A stretch of DNA of 5,447 nt from Streptosporangiaceae bacterium (GCA_030045215.1 JASIBJ010000538.1:1-5447), one strand, 5' to 3'; counted from the first letter of the stretch, positions 1-5,447 are shown. Program-made: numbers and translations. Notes: generated by a model from the letters alone, not told the origin.

Positions 1-1120
1 CTACTTCGGCGACGGGCTAGTGCCCATCGAGCCGTCCTTCAGCAAGGTCGACCCCAGGCTGCCCGCGCTTGGGAACGGCACCGAGCAGTGGCAAGGCTTC
101 GTTCCCTTCAAGGACATGCCGCACAGCGTGAACCCTGCTCAGGGCTACCTCGACAACTGGAACACCAAGCCGTCGCAGTCGGCGTACTACCAGCAGAACG
201 AGGGCGACGAGTACTGGGGCACGATCTTCCGCTCCTCGCTCATCAGCACGATGGTCGCCGCCAGCCGGCACATCACCGTGCGTTACCTGGAAGGCATCGA
301 GCACGCCATCGGCACGATCGACAACCAGGACAACACCCGGCCCGCCGCTCCGTACTTCATCCCCTACCTGGTGGCGGCGTACGACCGGCTGCGGGCCGAG
401 CACAGCCCGCTCACGAGCCCGGCGACGCACCCGGATCTCGCTCGGGCGATCGCCGCGCTGAAGCACTGGAACGACGTCACCACGCTCGGCAGCCCGGCCA
501 TGTCCATCTTCATGAACTTCCTGGAGGCCTACGAGCGCAACGTGTTCGAGGGCGGTGTCTTCCCGGACGAGCAGTACACCGGGACCGTGAACTTCAGTGA
601 CGCGTCGCTGGGCCTGGGCACCTACGGCGGCCTCGGCGGGATGGGGACCTACAACTTGCTCTACCACATCCTGGCTCACACCAGCGGGCTCGATCCGTGC
701 GGGACGCTGTGCTATCACGGCAGCTACTTCGGGCTGCACCGCAATGAACTCCTGGTCGAGAGCCTCAACGATGCCATTACGATCCTGTCGGGCACGGGCA
801 CCCAGCTTGGCCAGGACGTGCCGGGCTTCGGCACGACTGACATCGCCAAGTGGGGCTACCAGCCGGCCCAGGACCAGGACTGGGACAGCCTCGATCCGCT
901 CGCGGTCGGGGTCACCACCCACTGCGGCACGAGCGCCAGCCAGAACCGGAGCACGTTCATGATGGCCGTCGACGTCGGTCCGCACGTGCTCATCGGGCGG
1001 GACGAGCTGCCGCCGGGCGAGAGCGGCTTCATCTCCGCGGCCGGCACGCCAAGCCCGCACTTCTGCGACCAGGTCAGGCTGTTCAACGACTTCAGGTACA
1101 AGGCCATGCCGCCATCCTGA
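1..1120 (+). CDS. Penicillin acylase family protein (Ntn hydrolase), C-terminal part, 5' end outside window
   Basis: This is the C-terminal 372 residues of a penicillin amidase/acylase family enzyme (peptidase family S45), which hydrolyses amide bonds of N-acylated substrates such as penicillins or acyl-homoserine lactones. The reading frame is open from base 2 with no stop. The GTG at 20 is therefore an internal codon, not a start. The signal peptide, alpha chain, spacer and catalytic N-terminal Ser of the beta chain lie upstream. Visible family marks, counted from the first full codon, are the W-Q-G-F segment (about 30-33) followed by NP-x-x-GY-x-x-NWN (about 44-54). This segment matches the region holding the oxyanion-hole Asn (beta-Asn241 of the E. 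coli enzyme). The C-terminal block PPGESGF...H-x-x-DQ-x-x-x-x-x-x-F is the classic family ending. Four Cys (about 233, 237, 308, 355) could form disulphides in an exported enzyme. The family is firm, but the substrate cannot be read from this half. The gene converges on the MFS gene 60 nt away. Confidence 0.93.
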   Translation, partial: YFGDGLVPIEPSFSKVDPRLPALGNGTEQWQGFVPFKDMPHSVNPAQGYLDNWNTKPSQSAYYQQNEGDEYWGTIFRSSLISTMVAASRHITVRYLEGIEHAIGTIDNQDNTRPAAPYFIPYLVAAYDRLRAEHSPLTSPATHPDLARAIAALKHWNDVTTLGSPAMSIFMNFLEAYERNVFEGGVFPDEQYTGTVNFSDASLGLGTYGGLGGMGTYNLLYHILAHTSGLDPCGTLCYHGSYFGLHRNELLVESLNDAITILSGTGTQLGQDVPGFGTTDIAKWGYQPAQDQDWDSLDPLAVGVTTHCGTSASQNRSTFMMAVDVGPHVLIGRDELPPGESGFISAAGTPSPHFCDQVRLFNDFRYKAMPPS

Positions 1121-1136
1121 CCGGGTCGGATGCCGA

Positions 1137-1167
1137 CGCGGGCCCGGCTGGCTCAGCCGGGCCCGCG
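1137..1167. terminator. GC-rich hairpin between convergent genes, probable bidirectional terminator
   Basis: A perfect 13-bp inverted repeat (arms 1137-1149 and 1155-1167) has a 5-nt GGCTC loop. It lies 16 nt past the acylase stop and 13 nt past the MFS stop on the other strand. There is no T-tract on either side, which is common for terminator-like hairpins in actinomycetes. Its position between two convergent stops fits a shared terminator. Termination itself is inferred. Confidence 0.75.
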
Positions 1168-1180
1168 CCTGAGTTCCCGG

Positions 1181-2536
1181 TCAGCTCTTCTGCTCCGGCC
1201 ACCGGGCCCGCCACAGCTCGCGCTTGGTGGAGCAGTACCCGACCCCGAGGGCCAGCACCGCCACCAGCACCAGCATGGCCGTCTGCGCGGGCAGCCACTG
1301 CAGCAGCACGCCGGTCCCGGCCATGCCGATCGGCACGCCGACGCTGATCAGCATCATCACGGCCGCGACAAGCCGGCCGCGCTGCTCGTCCGGCGCCTGG
1401 CGCAAGATGAGGACGTCCAGCAGGACCCGCAGCGACGGCACCCCGAGCATGCCGACGAACAGCAGGCCCGCGACCCACCACGGCCCGTACGGGACGGCCA
1501 GCAGGCCGAAGACCGGGATCCACAGGATTCCCATCCCCAGCAGCAAGATTCCCGGCTCCAGCCGGGAGTGCAGCACCTTCACCAGCGGCGCTCCGGCCAG
1601 CCCGCCCACCGCGCCGGCGCCGAGCGCCAGGCCGATCGTGGCCGAGGCGACGTGATGCTGGCGCAGGATGACGATGACCGCCAGGTCGAGCCCGGCGCCG
1701 GCCATGTTCGCGATCATGATCAGCAGCATCGTCGCGCGCAAGACCGGCGCGCGCCACAGCATGCGGATCCCCGCGAGCATGCCGGAGTCCGGCGGGCCGG
1801 CTGCGGGTGCGGACCCGGCGGCGGCGGATCCGGACGTGCCTGCCGCGGTCGCGGAGTAGCCGCCGGGCATCACCTTCATCGCGACCGCCGCCAGCATCGC
1901 GACCACGAACGCCAGTGCCGTGGCCAGGAACGGGATTGCGTGCGACAGCAGCCTGAGCCCGTAGAGCGCGCCGGCCACCGGCGGTCCGGCCAGCAACGCG
2001 CCGTTCTGCCGGACCTCGTCCTGAACCAGCGCCGAGGTCATCTGAGCCGGGGGCACCACCGACCGCACCAGCGGCAGCCGAGCAGCGCCGGAGACCGCAT
2101 TGCCGATGCCCAGCACGGCCGCGGCGACCAGCAGCAACGGCAAAGACAGCCAGCCGAGGATCAAGCCGGCCGCGACCGCGGCGGTCACGATCGCGCGGAC
2201 CGACTCGGCGACTATCACGAGCATCCGCCGGTCGTGCCGGTCCGCCAGTTGTCCGGCCGGCAGGGAACCGGCCAGGATTCCCATCGTCAGCACCGCGGCG
2301 AACAAGCCGGCGCGTGCTGGCGATCCGGTCAGCGTCAGGATCGCGAGCGGGTAGGCCACGTCCGCGACGCTGACCCCCAGCGACGAGGCGGCGCTGCCGA
2401 TCCACAGCGTCTGAAACTGGAGGTTCCGCCGCAGCGGAACGAGGCGCTCGCCCTGATCGCGAGTCTGCGCGCTGGCCTGGTGACCGGCTTGATCGCCGGA
2501 CTGGTCCGATCGAGACTCGACCGCTGGAGTAGTCAT
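1181..2536 (-). CDS. MFS transporter, EntS/MFS_3-like exporter
   Basis: This encodes a 451-residue, 12-helix-type major facilitator superfamily protein of the inner membrane. It is most like proton-driven exporters of the EntS/MFS_3 group, which pump out drugs or siderophores. The first helix starts near residue 44. The MFS motif A appears after helix 2 as G-x-LADR-x-DRR (95-104). A Gly/Ala/Ser/Pro-rich cytoplasmic loop (about 225-252) separates the two six-helix halves. The stretch RGRLVAAV...VP-x-G (386-403) is typical of the second half in this group. The N-terminal tail (1-40) is hydrophilic and rich in Gln and Asp. The ATG at 2536 is chosen because GAGGG lies 8 nt upstream of it. An in-frame TTG at 2551 would overlap that ribosome binding site and has none of its own. 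The gene is divergent from an ArsR-type regulator, with a shared palindrome between them, so regulator-controlled efflux is the likely role. The substrate is unknown. Confidence 0.9.
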   Translation of the reverse strand: MTTPAVESRSDQSGDQAGHQASAQTRDQGERLVPLRRNLQFQTLWIGSAASSLGVSVADVAYPLAILTLTGSPARAGLFAAVLTMGILAGSLPAGQLADRHDRRMLVIVAESVRAIVTAAVAAGLILGWLSLPLLLVAAAVLGIGNAVSGAARLPLVRSVVPPAQMTSALVQDEVRQNGALLAGPPVAGALYGLRLLSHAIPFLATALAFVVAMLAAVAMKVMPGGYSATAAGTSGSAAAGSAPAAGPPDSGMLAGIRMLWRAPVLRATMLLIMIANMAGAGLDLAVIVILRQHHVASATIGLALGAGAVGGLAGAPLVKVLHSRLEPGILLLGMGILWIPVFGLLAVPYGPWWVAGLLFVGMLGVPSLRVLLDVLILRQAPDEQRGRLVAAVMMLISVGVPIGMAGTGVLLQWLPAQTAMLVLVAVLALGVGYCSTKRELWRARWPEQKS

Positions 2537-2540
2537 TTGC

Positions 2541-2549
2541 TCGGCCCTC
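2541..2549 (-). promoter_or_regulatory. Ribosome binding site deciding the MFS start
   Basis: Read on the minus strand, TGAGGG followed by CCGAGCAA precedes the ATG at 2536. The GAGGG core is 8 nt from that ATG, a normal spacing. It makes the upstream TTG (2551), whose last bases belong to the same purine tract, an unlikely start. Confidence 0.65.
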
Positions 2550-2564
2550 AACGTTCTTGGTCAC

Positions 2565-2594
2565 GCCATCATTCACGTATACATGAATGATGGC
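2565..2594. promoter_or_regulatory. 30-bp palindromic operator in the divergent MFS/regulator control region
   Basis: This is a two-fold symmetric site of 30 bp. The outer arms GCCATCATTCA (2565-2575) and TGAATGATGGC (2584-2594) are perfect reverse complements. The centre is GTATAC (2577-2582), also self-complementary. Only the pair 2576/2583 (C/A) breaks the symmetry, so 14 of 15 pairs match. It is AT-rich against a very GC-rich background. It sits between the divergent exporter and winged-helix regulator genes and overlaps the first possible start codon of the regulator. A dimeric or double-dimeric repressor site is the natural reading, and the adjacent regulator is the obvious binder. Binding is inferred. 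Confidence 0.8.
2576..2583. promoter_or_regulatory. Overlapping divergent -10 elements inside the palindrome
   Basis: The symmetric core gives TATACA on the plus strand (2578-2583) and TATACG on the minus strand (2581-2576). Both are acceptable -10 hexamers. No convincing -35 hexamer is seen at 16-18 bp for either. On the minus strand transcription would begin near 2569, leaving a leader of about 33 nt that contains the GAGGG site of the MFS gene. On the plus strand it would begin near 2590. That would place the ATG at 2583 outside the transcript and favour a later start for the regulator. Confidence 0.4.
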
Positions 2595-3272
2595 AGTCGC
2601 GTGAGCATGTGGCAAGATGAAACTGTGGAAAACGAGCAGCGATCAGTCGGCGCGGCGGTGACCGCCGGCTCGGCCCCGGCCGAGGTGAAGACCGTCGACG
2701 ACGTAGAGAGCCTGCGCGCCATGGCTGATCCGACCAGGCTCGCGATCCTGGGCGTGCTCATGGATGGGCGCGAGGACCTGCCGGTGATGTCGGTGAAAGA
2801 GCTTGCCGCGCGCCTGGGCGAGCCCCAGACCAAGCTCTACCGGCACATGCGGCAGCTTGAGGCCGCGGGCCTGATCAAGGTGGCCGCCACGCGCATGGTG
2901 TCGGGCATCCTCGAGCAGCGTTACCAGGCGTGCCAACGGGACCTGCTGTTCGACGGCAGGTTCCTCCGCGCGCACGCGGATGACTCAGAACGGGCCGTGA
3001 CGGCCGTGCTCGACGGCTTCCGGCGCGGGTTCTTCGCGGCATTCAGGGACGAGCGGCTCGCTCCGGACGCCGTCCCGGAAGCAGAGGACTACCGCAAGCC
3101 GGCGATCTCCGCCTCCGAAATCCGGGTCAGCCCGGCCAGGGCGGCGGAGATAAAGACCAAACTCAAGGAGCTGATGGACTGGCTGGGGGGTCAGAAGACC
3201 GAGGACTCCGGCAGCATCCAGGTCGATATCATGATCGGGTACTACGCCGCCGGGCCGCCCGACCAAACCTGA
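2583..3272 (+). CDS. ArsR-type winged helix-turn-helix transcriptional regulator
   Basis: This encodes a regulator of up to 229 residues with an N-terminal winged helix-turn-helix of the ArsR/HTH_20 kind. The hallmark MADPTRLAIL segment is at 47-56, the helix-turn-helix at about 70-98 (VKELAARLGEPQTKLYRHMRQLEAAGLI), and a wing at about 99-115. The metal-binding Cys motif of classical ArsR/SmtB sensors is absent (only Cys117 is present), so a metal signal is unlikely. A charged C-terminal domain of about 110 residues, which I cannot assign, may bind a ligand or form the dimer. The start is uncertain. The longest frame begins at ATG 2583, inside the palindrome and with no ribosome binding site. 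GTG 2601, ATG 2607 and GTG 2625 are in frame, and all precede the conserved domain. Divergence from the MFS exporter suggests autorepression plus control of efflux. Confidence 0.87.
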   Translation: MNDGSRVSMWQDETVENEQRSVGAAVTAGSAPAEVKTVDDVESLRAMADPTRLAILGVLMDGREDLPVMSVKELAARLGEPQTKLYRHMRQLEAAGLIKVAATRMVSGILEQRYQACQRDLLFDGRFLRAHADDSERAVTAVLDGFRRGFFAAFRDERLAPDAVPEAEDYRKPAISASEIRVSPARAAEIKTKLKELMDWLGGQKTEDSGSIQVDIMIGYYAAGPPDQT

Positions 3273-3274
3273 GC

Positions 3275-3308
3275 CGGTGCCCCGGCGGCACTGGCCGCCG
3301 GGGCACCG
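3275..3308 (+). terminator. 15-bp stem-loop terminator after the regulator gene
   Basis: A perfect 15-bp inverted repeat (3275-3289 and 3294-3308) with a 4-nt ACTG loop begins 2 nt after the regulator's stop codon. No T-tract follows. Its position and strength fit a terminator that insulates the regulator from the downstream methyltransferase operon. It also rules out the in-frame ATG-less upstream start near 3277 for the methyltransferase. Confidence 0.75.
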
Positions 3309-3335
3309 TGCAGGTAATGGCGGCGGCGCGTGCTC

Positions 3336-3366
3336 TTGCGCAGACCGCGCGGTCCTGGCGTACGGT
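3336..3366 (+). promoter_or_regulatory. Candidate promoter of the methyltransferase operon, with a palindrome in its spacer
   Basis: TTGCGC (3336-3341) and TACGGT (3361-3366) resemble -35 and -10 hexamers of a housekeeping actinomycete promoter. The spacing is 19 bp, a little long. The predicted leader to the GTG at 3391 is short (about 17 nt) and holds the ribosome binding site. The spacer contains a perfect 12-bp palindrome, GACCGCGCGGTC (3343-3354). The promoter is tentative because such hexamers occur by chance. Confidence 0.4.
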
Positions 3367-3390
3367 GATTCCGGACCCCGAGGAGACGCC

Positions 3391-4125
3391 GTGCCGCTTC
3401 CCCCGCCCGACCGCCGGAACAGCTTCGCGCAGCGGCTGTTCGCCCCCCTCCCCGCTCGATACGACCGGCTGGCCGAGCTGCTCTCGTTCGGCCAGAACGG
3501 GCGCTGGCGCCACGCGATGGTCGGTCACCTCGCGCCGGGCGAGGGCCAGCTGATCCTGGACGTGGCCGCCGGCACGGCCGGCATCTCGCTGCAACTGGCC
3601 AGCCGGCTCGGAGCCCGAGTCGTCGGCGTGGACCTTACCGAGCAGATGCTGCGGCAGGGTGAGCAGAACATCGCCGCGGCCGGAGCCTCCGACCGCATCG
3701 CGCTGGTAGCCGGCCGGGCCGAGCAGCTCCCGTTTCCGGACGCCTCGTTCGACGCGCTGACCTTCAGCTACCTGCTGCGGTACGTGGCTGACCCGCAGGC
3801 GACGCTCGCCGAGCTTGCGCGCGTGGTGCGGCCGGGCGGGACGATCGCGAGCCTGGAGTTCCTGGAGCCCCCGAACCGGTTCTGGCGCTTCTGGTGGCGC
3901 GCGTACACGGCGACGCTGCTCCCGCTCGGCGGCCTGATGACCGGCGGACGAGAGTGGTTCAGGGTAGGCCGCTTCCTCGGCCCGAGCATCAGGGGTCACT
4001 ACCGCGCCTACCCGGTCAGCTGGACCGTCCAGGCCTGGCAGCGGGCCGGCGTGCGGGACGTCGGCTGGTCCGCGATGAGCCTCGGCGGCGGGCTCGTCAT
4101 GTGGGGAATCAGGGCGAGTGGCTGA
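3391..4125 (+). CDS. UbiE/MenG-like class I SAM-dependent methyltransferase
   Basis: This encodes a 244-residue methyltransferase of the UbiE/MenG (COQ5) type, enzymes that C-methylate the ring of prenylated quinones using S-adenosylmethionine. The GTG at 3391 is chosen because AGGAG lies 5 nt upstream. Longer in-frame extensions would run back into the terminator stem. Family marks are the N-terminal F-x-x-x-x-x-YD-x-x...SFGQNGRWR (17-40), SAM motif I LDVAAGTAG (56-64), acidic D81 ending strand 2 (VVGVD), LPFPDASFDALTFSYLLRYV (113-132), and RVVRPGG followed by LEFLEPPN (144-162), close to the UbiE signature RV-x-KPGG...LEF. The ending (about 176-200, LLPLGGLMTGG...SI) also follows the UbiE plan. 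The third residue after the GTAG of motif I and several flanking positions differ from housekeeping MenG, so it may be a specialised paralogue acting on another prenyl or polyketide ring. It overlaps the next gene by 8 nt, indicating an operon. Confidence 0.88.
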   Translation: MPLPPPDRRNSFAQRLFAPLPARYDRLAELLSFGQNGRWRHAMVGHLAPGEGQLILDVAAGTAGISLQLASRLGARVVGVDLTEQMLRQGEQNIAAAGASDRIALVAGRAEQLPFPDASFDALTFSYLLRYVADPQATLAELARVVRPGGTIASLEFLEPPNRFWRFWWRAYTATLLPLGGLMTGGREWFRVGRFLGPSIRGHYRAYPVSWTVQAWQRAGVRDVGWSAMSLGGGLVMWGIRASG

Positions 4126-4906
4126 GCCGCAGCCGGGCGCCATGCCTGGCCGGCCGGCCGCGGCAGCGACGGAGGCCGAGCTCGGGTCCCGGCCGGCCTA
4201 CTACGCTGCTGCTCCGGGCGGATGGCGCGACTGGTGGACCTTACTGCACCCGCCCTACACGGCGTGGCACCTCGCGTACGTGGTCATCGGCGCGTCGCTC
4301 GCGCCGCATGTCCGGCTGACTTCGCTGCTGGCCACGCTCGGCGCGTTCTTCCTCGCCGTCGGGCTGGCGGCGCACGCCCTCGATGAACTGCACGGGCGGC
4401 CGCTGCGCACGCGGATTCCCAGCGGGGTCCTGATTGCGACCGCCGGAGCGGCGCTGGCCGGGGCGGTCGCCCTGGGCGCGGCCGGCGTCGTGCGGGTCGG
4501 CTGGGCGCTCATCCCGTTCATGGTCGTGGGACCGTTTCTCGTCCTCGCCTACAACGCCGAGCTGTTTGGCGGGATCATGCACACCGACGCCGGGTTCGCG
4601 GCTGCCTGGGGAGCCTTTCCGCTGCTGACCGCGTACGTGGCCCAGACCGGAACGCTCTCGGCGGGATCGGTTCTGGCCGCGGGCGGTGCGTTCTGCCTGT
4701 CGGCAGCCCAGCGCAGCCTGAGCACCCCCGCGCGGATGCTGCGCCGCCGCACCTCGATCGTCACCGGCGGCATCACGCTGGCCGACGGCGATGTCATCAC
4801 CCTCGACAGCGCCCGGTTGCTGCAGCCGCTCGAACGCGCCCTGCGCTCGATGTCCTGGAGCATCGTCTTGCTGGCCGCCGGGCTCGCCGTGGCCAGGCTC
4901 GGTTAA
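4118..4906 (+). CDS. Polytopic membrane protein, divergent UbiA/MenA-like
   Basis: This encodes a 262-residue integral membrane protein with about seven hydrophobic segments (about 50-63, 68-86, 103-125, 128-146, 158-178, 183-198, 246-262). I do not recognise an established named family with certainty. The layout recalls UbiA prenyltransferases. HPPYTAWHLAYVVIGASLAP (44-63) resembles their first helix. ALDELHGRPLRTRIPSG (87-103) sits where the first Asp-rich motif and the R-PL-x-SG segment fall. The run from AYN through GAFPLLTAYVAQTGTLS (144-181) resembles the MenA segment ending in YVQTG-x-LS. The second Asp-rich Mg-binding motif is not seen: the matching region reads AAQRSLSTPARMLRRR (196-211). 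The start is GTG 4118, overlapping the methyltransferase stop by 8 nt and suggesting translational coupling. ATG 4142 is an alternative start but has no clear ribosome binding site. If it is a real prenyltransferase relative, it and the methyltransferase would act on the same lipid. This is inference. Confidence 0.75.
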   Translation: MAEPQPGAMPGRPAAAATEAELGSRPAYYAAAPGGWRDWWTLLHPPYTAWHLAYVVIGASLAPHVRLTSLLATLGAFFLAVGLAAHALDELHGRPLRTRIPSGVLIATAGAALAGAVALGAAGVVRVGWALIPFMVVGPFLVLAYNAELFGGIMHTDAGFAAAWGAFPLLTAYVAQTGTLSAGSVLAAGGAFCLSAAQRSLSTPARMLRRRTSIVTGGITLADGDVITLDSARLLQPLERALRSMSWSIVLLAAGLAVARLG

Positions 4907-4921
4907 CCCGCGTCCGCGGGT
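4906..4921. terminator. Short hairpin between convergent genes
   Basis: A short GC-rich inverted repeat, CCCGC (4907-4911) with GCGGG (4916-4920), extends by an A-T pair at 4906/4921 and has a 4-nt loop. It fills most of the 25-nt gap between two convergent stop codons. It is small and could arise by chance in such GC-rich DNA, but its location suits a shared terminator. Confidence 0.35.
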
Positions 4922-4931
4922 GGTCCTGACC

Positions 4932-5447
4932 TCACAGCGCGTCGTGCCGCTGCAGGTACCCCAGCGCCACCCAGCCCACGGGCACCGGCAGCCAGAACGT
5001 GATCAAGCGGAACAGCACCACCGCGGCGAAGGCGTGGGCGCTGGTCAGCCCGGCCACGGTCAGGGTGGTGGTCAGCGCCGCCTCGACCGCGCCGAGCCCG
5101 CCCGGCGTCGGCACCGCGGATCCGACCGCGTTCCCGGTCAGGAACGCGACCGCGATCGCCGGGAGGCTCGCGTGGGCGCCCACCGCCAGCACGCAGGCGG
5201 CGAGGCACAGGGTGTACCCGAGGGTGACCGTCAGCGCGCCGCCGATGCCCTCCGCCAGCTTGTGCGGCTTCTGGGAGATGTCGAGCAGCCGCGGAATGAC
5301 CTGGCCGAGCGCGGGCGCTATCCGCGAGCGGGCGAGTCGGCGGCCGGCCGGGAACGACAAGATGATGAGGACCGCTGCCGCGAGCACGCCGAGCACGATG
5401 TAGACCCAGCCGGGCGGACGGTACCTGGTCGAGTGGACCGCGCCGGT
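4932..5447 (-). CDS. UPF0104/lysylphosphatidylglycerol synthase-type membrane protein, C-terminal part, 5' end outside window
   Basis: The last 171 residues of a multi-pass membrane protein are visible. The frame is open to the right edge, so the GTG at 5396 is internal. It resembles the transmembrane domain shared by MprF lysylphosphatidylglycerol synthase/flippase and AglD-type UPF0104 proteins. The key evidence is PTPGGLGAVEAAL (113-125 of the visible part), the family's characteristic P-x-PGG-x-G-x-x-E motif. A hydrophobic segment VAFLTGNAVGSAV precedes it and paired helices follow (VVLFRLITFWLPVPVGWVAL). Further helices lie at about 14-32 and 69-90. Family members are integral to the cytoplasmic membrane and are thought to move or modify lipids. 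The catalytic aminoacyl-transfer domain of MprF, if present, would be at the other end of a bacterial MprF. Nothing here shows it: the protein ends with GYLQRHDAL just after the last helix. It converges on the UbiA-like gene and is probably a separate transcription unit. Confidence 0.85.
   Translation of the reverse strand, partial: TGAVHSTRYRPPGWVYIVLGVLAAAVLIILSFPAGRRLARSRIAPALGQVIPRLLDISQKPHKLAEGIGGALTVTLGYTLCLAACVLAVGAHASLPAIAVAFLTGNAVGSAVPTPGGLGAVEAALTTTLTVAGLTSAHAFAAVVLFRLITFWLPVPVGWVALGYLQRHDAL

Noticed and set aside
17..1060. 347-codon open frame antisense to the acylase gene
   Set aside because: It is Arg/Val/Gly/Ala-rich with no family features. Long antisense frames are usual opposite genes with strong third-position GC, and the plus-strand frame is a clear acylase.
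1789..1860. Repetitive GC-rich stretch with a run of GGC/GCC triplets
   Set aside because: It encodes the Gly/Ala/Ser/Pro-rich linker between the two halves of the MFS protein. It is not an independent repeat element.
1130..2590. 486-codon plus-strand frame opposite the MFS gene
   Set aside because: Its composition is Gln/Arg/His-rich low complexity, typical of the complement of a membrane-protein gene. It has no recognisable domain.
1092..2615. 507-codon minus-strand frame overlapping the MFS gene
   Set aside because: It lies in another frame on the same strand as the real transporter, is Arg/Gly/Ala-rich with no hydrophobic pattern, and runs across the terminator hairpin and the operator.
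3277..3390. Longer N-terminal extension of the methyltransferase from 3277
   Set aside because: It would start inside the regulator's terminator stem. The AGGAG at 3381-3385 points to GTG 3391, and the extension shows no UbiE-like sequence.
3229..4143. 304-codon minus-strand frame opposite the methyltransferase
   Set aside because: It shows no domain signature and crosses the regulator's end and the terminator. The plus-strand methyltransferase explains the codon bias.
4999..5403. 134-codon plus-strand frame opposite the UPF0104 gene
   Set aside because: It is Ala/Thr/Ser/Pro-rich with no motif. The minus-strand frame has clear helices and the PTPGGLG motif.

Overview
The window is a 5.4 kb piece of a GC-rich genome. 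Its very high GC content, strong third-position GC bias, GTG starts and long spurious antisense ORFs all point to an actinomycete (Actinomycetota). I cannot name the genus from the sequence. The window is almost fully coding, with six genes, two of them cut by the window edges. No RNA gene, CRISPR array, transposon or phage gene was seen.

Left part (1-1180): the C-terminal half of a penicillin acylase-type N-terminal-nucleophile amidase on the plus strand. It ends just before a perfect 13-bp GC-rich hairpin that probably serves as a two-way terminator for the convergent gene that follows.

Middle (1181-3308): a drug-efflux style module. A major facilitator superfamily (MFS) exporter on the minus strand and an ArsR-type winged-helix regulator on the plus strand are divergently transcribed. 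They share a very short control region containing a 30-bp near-perfect palindrome (14 of 15 base pairs match) centred on a GTATAC core. The core can act as a -10 element on both strands, so the regulator probably represses both itself and the exporter from one operator. A 15-bp stem-loop follows the regulator gene.

Right part (3309-4906): a two-gene operon of a UbiE/MenG-like SAM methyltransferase and an integral membrane protein. The two genes overlap by 8 nt. The membrane protein resembles UbiA/MenA prenyltransferases in overall plan but lacks a recognisable second aspartate-rich motif. A methyltransferase paired with a UbiA-like membrane protein suggests work on a quinone or other prenyl lipid; this is inference. 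Convergent to the operon, at the right edge (4932-5447, minus strand), is the C-terminal part of a UPF0104/lysylphosphatidylglycerol synthase-type (MprF-like, AglD-like) membrane protein.

The best candidates for something new are the palindromic operator with its uncharacterised regulator/exporter pair, and the methyltransferase plus divergent UbiA-like protein.
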